The position numbers were made by a program, and so were the translations under genes. Below are positions 59,828 through 64,000 of a DNA stretch of 64,000 nucleotides, piece by piece. This DNA is from Candidatus Aminicenantes bacterium UBA1061 (GTDB lineage: Bacteria; Acidobacteriota; Aminicenantia; Aminicenantales; Saccharicenantaceae), in assembly GCA_002316315.1 (NCBI GenBank), contig DCDG01000041.1:1-64000 (forward strand), read 5' to 3'. Within the stretch, counting starts at the first letter, position 1. Every line of letters starts with the position of its first letter. Below the pieces are notes generated by a model that saw only the letters and a program-made list of their open reading frames with translations, did not search any database and was not told the origin of the DNA.

Positions 59828-61372
59828 ATGTATACCATCGGAGTTGATTCGGGCACACAGGGGACTAAAGCCTTGCTGGTGGAGATGGCAAGCGGTCTGG
59901 TACTTGGCCGCGGCTACAGCCGCCACCAGACGGTCAAAGGTCTCCAACCTGGCGAATCCGAGCAATCCCCTGAAACCTGGATAGAAGCCATGAAGATGTC
60001 CATCAAAGAAGCTCTCAGGAATTCATCCATTGACCCGGCAGATGTTGTCAGCCTGGGGATTTCGGGCCAGCAGCATGGGCTGGTTGCTCTTGACAAGAGC
60101 CTCAATCCGATCAGGCCGGCTAAGTTATGGAATGACACCTCGACAGTGAAAGAAACCGAAGAAATCATAGCCGCGGCTGGGGGGCAGAGAGCTTTTATTG
60201 AACAAAGCGGGCTGAGTCTGGCTGTCGGCTATACAGCTTCAAAAATTCTCTGGTTGAAAAAGCATGAACCAGAAAACTATAGCCGCCTTTTCTGCCTTCT
60301 TTTACCCCATAATTATTTGAACTTTTATTTGACCGGCAGGCTTCATATGGAGTATGGAGATGCTTCTGGTACGGGACTGATGGATATCAGGAGCCGTCAA
60401 TGGCAGATCGATATTATTAACCTGATTGATCCTCAACTCATCGATAAGTTGCCTCCACTCTCCCCTCCTGGCGAACCTGTTGGCTATATTAGAGATGAAA
60501 TCGCCAGGGAATTCGGCTTCCAACGGGTTCTGGTCTCAGCCGGCGGCGGAGATAATATGATGGCTGCCATCGGATCAGGCAACGTAGAAGAAGGGATTTG
60601 CACCCTTAGCCTGGGCACCTCCGGCACCATTTTTTCTTTCAGTTCAAAGCCGTTTATTGATCCTGAGGGCGAGATTGCAGCCTTCTGCGATAGCACCGGC
60701 GGCTGGCTGCCGCTGGTCTGTACGATGAATGTGACCAATACCACTGAGTTATTTAAAGGACTGACAAATGTCGATAATGATGGACTTGAGGATCTGGTTA
60801 AAAATGGGGCGCCCGGCGCAGGCAGGCTCATTTTTCTTCCCTATATTGATGGGGAAAGAACCCCGGCTTTGCCTGAGGCTACAGGCGTTTTCTTTGGGCT
60901 GACTCGTCACAACTTTAATCCAGCCTGCCTGGCCAGAGCCGTAATGGAAGGCACCAGCCTGAATCTCAATTATGGTTTTAACCGGATGAAAGACCTTGGC
61001 CTTGAACCAAGAGAAATCAGGGCTACAGGAGGTGGAGCTAAGAGCCAGAGCTGGCTGCAGATTATTTCAACTGTCTTTGAAACACCGGTCATTACTCTTG
61101 CGGAACCAGAGTCAGCCGCCTTTGGAGCTGCCCTCCAGGCCATCTGGTGTTATTACGGGGAAAATGGACAGGAGGTGGAAATCAAAGAGCTCGCTTCCAG
61201 GCTGGTTAAAGCAGGCCATCTGGCCGCTCAGCCTGATCCAGATCAATTTCAACTCTACCGAGAACTTTATCAAAGGCACAACTCTCTCTGGAAAAGATTA
61301 TCTCCTGAGTTTAGCCTGCACCGTCAGTGGCTAAATTCAACCCTGTCCGGCGCTCCTGACAAAAAATATTGA
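59828..61372 (+). CDS. xylB: Xylulokinase (FGGY family)
   Basis: 514 aa. Phosphorylates D-xylulose to xylulose 5-phosphate. GVDSGTQGTKALLVE is the N-terminal phosphate loop, SGQQHGLVALD (about 77-87) and LWNDTS are substrate segments, SAGGGDNMMAAIGSG near 240 carries the catalytic Asp, and RATGGGAKSQSWLQI the C-terminal ATP loop. These match XylB best within FGGY kinases. GGAAAG lies before the ATG. No xylose isomerase gene is in the window. Confidence 0.9.
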   Translation: MYTIGVDSGTQGTKALLVEMASGLVLGRGYSRHQTVKGLQPGESEQSPETWIEAMKMSIKEALRNSSIDPADVVSLGISGQQHGLVALDKSLNPIRPAKLWNDTSTVKETEEIIAAAGGQRAFIEQSGLSLAVGYTASKILWLKKHEPENYSRLFCLLLPHNYLNFYLTGRLHMEYGDASGTGLMDIRSRQWQIDIINLIDPQLIDKLPPLSPPGEPVGYIRDEIAREFGFQRVLVSAGGGDNMMAAIGSGNVEEGICTLSLGTSGTIFSFSSKPFIDPEGEIAAFCDSTGGWLPLVCTMNVTNTTELFKGLTNVDNDGLEDLVKNGAPGAGRLIFLPYIDGERTPALPEATGVFFGLTRHNFNPACLARAVMEGTSLNLNYGFNRMKDLGLEPREIRATGGGAKSQSWLQIISTVFETPVITLAEPESAAFGAALQAIWCYYGENGQEVEIKELASRLVKAGHLAAQPDPDQFQLYRELYQRHNSLWKRLSPEFSLHRQWLNSTLSGAPDKKY

Positions 61373-61418
61373 TTGTAAAGAACAACCAGCCAGACAATTA
61401 GCAGTGCCGGGTCATGAC

Positions 61419-61441
61419 AACTCTCTTGTCTTCAAGAGGTT
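61419..61441. terminator. Possible bidirectional terminator between xylB and the NamZ-like gene
   Basis: CTCTTG (61423-61428) pairs with CAAGAG (61433-61438) around a TCTT loop; AAC/GTT extends the stem past a bulged T. Short T/A runs lie on each side. It sits where convergent genes meet, but the tails are short. Confidence 0.45.
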
Positions 61442-62811
61442 TAATACAGCAGATATTTTTGCCTTAATTTATCGAATTCTTTTAGTTCCACTTGAAGTTG
61501 ATTGACGATCAGTTCAGGGCTTTGACCTGACTCCAGAGCCAGTCTGATATCGGAATTGCCCATAATTTTATCAAAGTAATCCACATGAAATTCAAACTTA
61601 TCAGGATACATCTCCCTGACCGTCTTTATAATCCATAGACTGGTCAGAAATGGCTGGAAAGCTCCGCGGTCAACCACATGCAGCTGGCAGCCACCGCATC
61701 TTTGACCCTGATATTTCGAAAAAGTCGGAGTAAACCAGGCTTCTCTGAAAATTACGCCCGGGAGATTCAAACTATTAAGCTTCTGAGCCAATTCCCAGCC
61801 ATCAATCCAGGGAGCCCCAAAAAGTTCAAAAGGGCGCGTTGTCCCTCTTCCCTCGGAGACATTGGTTCCTTCTAAATAAACCTGGCCGGGGTAAACAGTG
61901 GCTGTTTCCAGAGTCGGCATATTGGGCGAGGGCATGACCCAGGGTAGTCCTGTGCTGTCAAACCACGCGTCTCTTTTCCAGCCTTCTGCCGGGATAACCG
62001 TCAGCCTGGCTTTTGTATTCAAGAAGTTATCATTGAATAACCTGGCCAGTTCCCCGATGGTCAGGCCGTGCCTTTGTGGTATCGGATAAAGCCCAACAAA
62101 AGAACTGAATTCCGGGTATTTTAAAATTGCACCTTCTAAAATCTCTCCCCCGATCGGATTGGGACGATCGAGAACAATAAAGTCCAGGCCAAGTTCAGCG
62201 CAGCTTTCCATGGCAAGGGCCATGGTTGCTACATAAGTATAAACTCTCGTCCCTATATCCTGCATATCAAAAACCAGGACATCTATCCCCTCAACCATAT
62301 TTTCTTCGGCAATTTTACCTGTTGACTGAGTATCAAAAGTTCTCATCAGTTCATCTATATTATTCAGCATATCTGGCACTGGTTTTAACGATTGGCCATA
62401 AAGGCTGAAGACAGGCAACTGGAATTTTTCATCAAAATAAAAAGGAATATATTCTCCGGCTTGAGCCTCACCCCTGACACCATGTTCGGGCCCGTAAAGG
62501 GCAACCAGATTAATAGCTTGATGGTTCTTAAACAACCAGGCCGTGCTCTGCAGCCTGGAATCGACACCAGAAGGGTTGGTAATTAATCCAACCTTTTTAC
62601 CCCTGACCAGCTCGAGATGTTTTTCCAGAAAGACCTCCACCCCAGGTTTAACCTTTGGTTTAACTCCTGCTCGTTTCGAAGTACCCGGGCCACCTGGCTG
62701 ACAGCCTGTCCACAGACTGAAGATCAGGATGATCATAGCTGTCAAAAATAACCAGACATATTTTTTAAACCAGTTATTATGCTGACCGGTGATCAAACCC
62801 TTGTTCAACAT
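61441..62811 (-). CDS. DUF1343 lipoprotein, exo-N-acetylmuramidase NamZ-like
   Basis: 456 aa. The signal ends in WTGC, a lipobox, so the protein is probably anchored in a membrane facing outwards. The DUF1343/GH171 domain follows: GKKVGLITNPSGVD, ALYGPEHGVRGEAQAGE (the Glu in GPEHG is the presumed catalytic residue), DMQDIGTRVYTYVATM, and DRPNPIGG. Characterised NamZ removes N-acetylmuramic acid from the non-reducing end of peptidoglycan fragments. ATG 62811 is favoured since GGAGG abuts the ATG at 62817. The kinase-nagB pair nearby fits use of the released amino sugars. Confidence 0.87.
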   Translation of the reverse strand: MLNKGLITGQHNNWFKKYVWLFLTAMIILIFSLWTGCQPGGPGTSKRAGVKPKVKPGVEVFLEKHLELVRGKKVGLITNPSGVDSRLQSTAWLFKNHQAINLVALYGPEHGVRGEAQAGEYIPFYFDEKFQLPVFSLYGQSLKPVPDMLNNIDELMRTFDTQSTGKIAEENMVEGIDVLVFDMQDIGTRVYTYVATMALAMESCAELGLDFIVLDRPNPIGGEILEGAILKYPEFSSFVGLYPIPQRHGLTIGELARLFNDNFLNTKARLTVIPAEGWKRDAWFDSTGLPWVMPSPNMPTLETATVYPGQVYLEGTNVSEGRGTTRPFELFGAPWIDGWELAQKLNSLNLPGVIFREAWFTPTFSKYQGQRCGGCQLHVVDRGAFQPFLTSLWIIKTVREMYPDKFEFHVDYFDKIMGNSDIRLALESGQSPELIVNQLQVELKEFDKLRQKYLLY

Positions 62812-62867
62812 CCTCATCCTCCAGAAAATAATTAATTATCAGAGGTGGAATTTCCCTGCACGATTTC

Positions 62868-62873
62868 ATTATA
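62868..62873 (-). promoter_or_regulatory. Possible -10 of the NamZ-like gene
   Basis: A perfect TATAAT on the minus strand, 56 bases before the ATG; the -35 at 17 bases is poor (TTTCTC). Confidence 0.4.
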
Positions 62874-62965
62874 AACTATTGGCCAATTTAGAGAAATAAT
62901 TTTCGTTACCTGTTAAGTTTAGATGAAAGCTGAACCTGAAGATTATGCCATGGCTTTCTGCCTGC

Positions 62966-62994
62966 TTGAATCGGTGTTGTGGTCAGGATAAAAT
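62966..62994 (+). promoter_or_regulatory. Promoter of the transglutaminase-like gene
   Basis: TTGAAT (62966-62971), a 17-base spacer and TAAAAT (62989-62994), 34 bases before the ATG. Confidence 0.6.
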
Positions 62995-63028
62995 AAAAAA
63001 AGATAATAATTTTAAAGGTAGACTTATT

Positions 63029-64000
63029 ATGGGGAAAAAACTAAGGGGAAGGAGTATTTTTTTAATCTTTGTTTCAGTTTTAACTATAATCGCTATCTAC
63101 GGAGCTACCACCACCTGCCGTCAGTCTAAACATTTTATCTCTGACCCGGCCTATCGCCAGCTGGTCCACCGGCAATTTGAGAAGCGAAGGGCAGTAGCTG
63201 CTGGCCGGAAAGAGGTGCTTTTTAATGTCTTCAAACAACCTTTATCCCTCGAAGAAAAGGAAGCTCTGGAATTTTTATACGCTTTCATGCCACTCAGTGA
63301 TCTGGCCAATCTTGACGGGCAATATTTCTTGAATCAGGTTAGATCAACTCTGGCCGCCAGAGAATTTTTTCCATGGGGAAAAACTATCCCGGAGGACATC
63401 TTCCGCCATTTTGTTCTGCCCTACCGGGTCAATAATGAAAATCCGGATGAAGCCAGACAGATTTTCTTTCAGGAACTCAAAGAGAGAGTAAAAAATTTAG
63501 ATATGTACCAGGCGGCCCTCGAGGTTAATCACTGGTGCCATCAAAAAGTTACCTACAGGAGCACAGATGAGCGAACTTCAGCTCCACTGGCTACAGTCAA
63601 AACGGCTTTCGGACGTTGTGGCGAAGAATCAACTTTTACTGTTACCGCCCTGAGAGCAGTTAGCCTGCCTGCCCGTCAGGTTTATACCCCGCGCTGGGCC
63701 CATACCGATGATAATCATGCCTGGGTAGAGGTCTGGGTTAATGGCCGCTGGCACTATCTTGGGGCCTGTGAACCTGAGCCGGAATTGAATCGTGGCTGGT
63801 TTACCGGACCAGCCAGTAGAGCTATGATGGTTCACACTACTGTCTATGGCCAGTATCAAGGGCCGGAAGAAATCATCACCAGGTCAGAACTTTTCACCCG
63901 CATTAATCAACTAGCTTTTTACGCCCCGACTACCAAAATAAAAGTTCAGATTAAAGATACTGACGGGCAGCCGGTTTCCGGAGCAAAAATCGACTTCTGC
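63029..64000 (+). CDS. Membrane-anchored transglutaminase-like protein (cut by window end)
   Basis: 324 codons are present, open to the last base. A hydrophobic N-terminal segment (about 9-25) is followed by Cys30 in TTTC, a poor lipobox. The transglutaminase-like core has the catalytic Cys197 (FGRCGEESTF) and His230 (DDNHAWVEVWVNG); GACEPEPELN stands where many members have the Asp. The visible C-terminus starts a beta-sandwich (KVQIKDTDGQPVSGAKI), common in exported proteins of this type. It could be a peptidase or amidase acting on peptides or peptidoglycan. Its own promoter precedes it. Confidence 0.8.
   Translation, partial: MGKKLRGRSIFLIFVSVLTIIAIYGATTTCRQSKHFISDPAYRQLVHRQFEKRRAVAAGRKEVLFNVFKQPLSLEEKEALEFLYAFMPLSDLANLDGQYFLNQVRSTLAAREFFPWGKTIPEDIFRHFVLPYRVNNENPDEARQIFFQELKERVKNLDMYQAALEVNHWCHQKVTYRSTDERTSAPLATVKTAFGRCGEESTFTVTALRAVSLPARQVYTPRWAHTDDNHAWVEVWVNGRWHYLGACEPEPELNRGWFTGPASRAMMVHTTVYGQYQGPEEIITRSELFTRINQLAFYAPTTKIKVQIKDTDGQPVSGAKIDFC

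Noticed and set aside
1..64000. tRNA, rRNA, CRISPR arrays, prophage or insertion sequences
   Set aside because: I looked for tRNA T-loop patterns, regularly spaced repeats, transposase or integrase motifs and found none; short or divergent RNAs could still be missed by eye.

Overview
The window is a dense bacterial chromosomal segment of middling GC. It holds about 50 protein genes in short operons on both strands and carries no rRNA, tRNA, CRISPR array, prophage or intact insertion sequence that I can recognise. It looks like a free-living heterotroph that feeds on peptides and sugars. The mix of a class IV aminotransferase with POT and OPT peptide transporters, many peptidases (M24, C69, M14, a C45-like Ntn hydrolase, TldD/TldE), DUF5107-TPR and CBM9-like exported proteins, and an archaeal-type asparagine synthetase A paralogue would fit candidate phyla such as Aminicenantes. 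That placement is inference from gene content; no marker gene was compared.

Layout. 1-5471: two exported proteins on the minus strand (one cut by the window edge), then an aminotransferase - peptide transporter - M24 peptidase operon. 5496-10608: asparagine synthetase-like protein, an MFS transporter, a C69 dipeptidase and WbqC. 10617-18493: one long minus-strand cell-shape operon, mreB-mreC-mreD-mrdA-rodA plus a radical SAM/DUF2344 protein. 18672-24325: OPT transporter, def-fmt, then M23 peptidase, a small EF-Tu-domain protein and a short-chain dehydrogenase. 24377-31526: a TCA block, acnB divergent from icd-mdh-(terminator)-sucC-sucD. 31688-37782: a large DUF5107-TPR lipoprotein, an M14 carboxypeptidase and an Ntn hydrolase. 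38024-45193: EF-G2-like GTPase and rluD-lgt-lspA-ileS in reverse order. 45308-50658: nadC-nadB divergent from tldD-tldE. 50655-55507: nitroreductase, MFS, YitT and a secreted calcium-motif protein. 55696-64000: an amino-sugar/sugar block (ROK-like kinase, nagB, Na+ symporter, xylB), a NamZ-like lipoprotein and a transglutaminase-like protein cut by the window end.

How the parts fit. Exported hydrolases and transporters would deliver peptides, amino acids and sugars. Aminotransferase and TCA genes would channel the carbon. The NamZ-like enzyme with the ROK-like kinase and NagB suggests use of amino sugars, possibly from peptidoglycan.

Regulatory reading. Many genes have a readable sigma70-type promoter (TTGnnn, 17-18 bases, TAnnnT), often with TAAAAT as the -10. 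In nadC and def (and more weakly sucC) the -10 lies only 9 bases before the start codon and there is no ribosome binding site, so these transcripts look leaderless. The window holds no obvious novel defence or mobile system. The observations I consider most worth following are the leaderless starts, the asparagine synthetase A paralogue, the EF-G2 G3-motif change, a possibly structured leader before the aminotransferase operon, and the ROK-like protein with an unassigned N-terminal domain.
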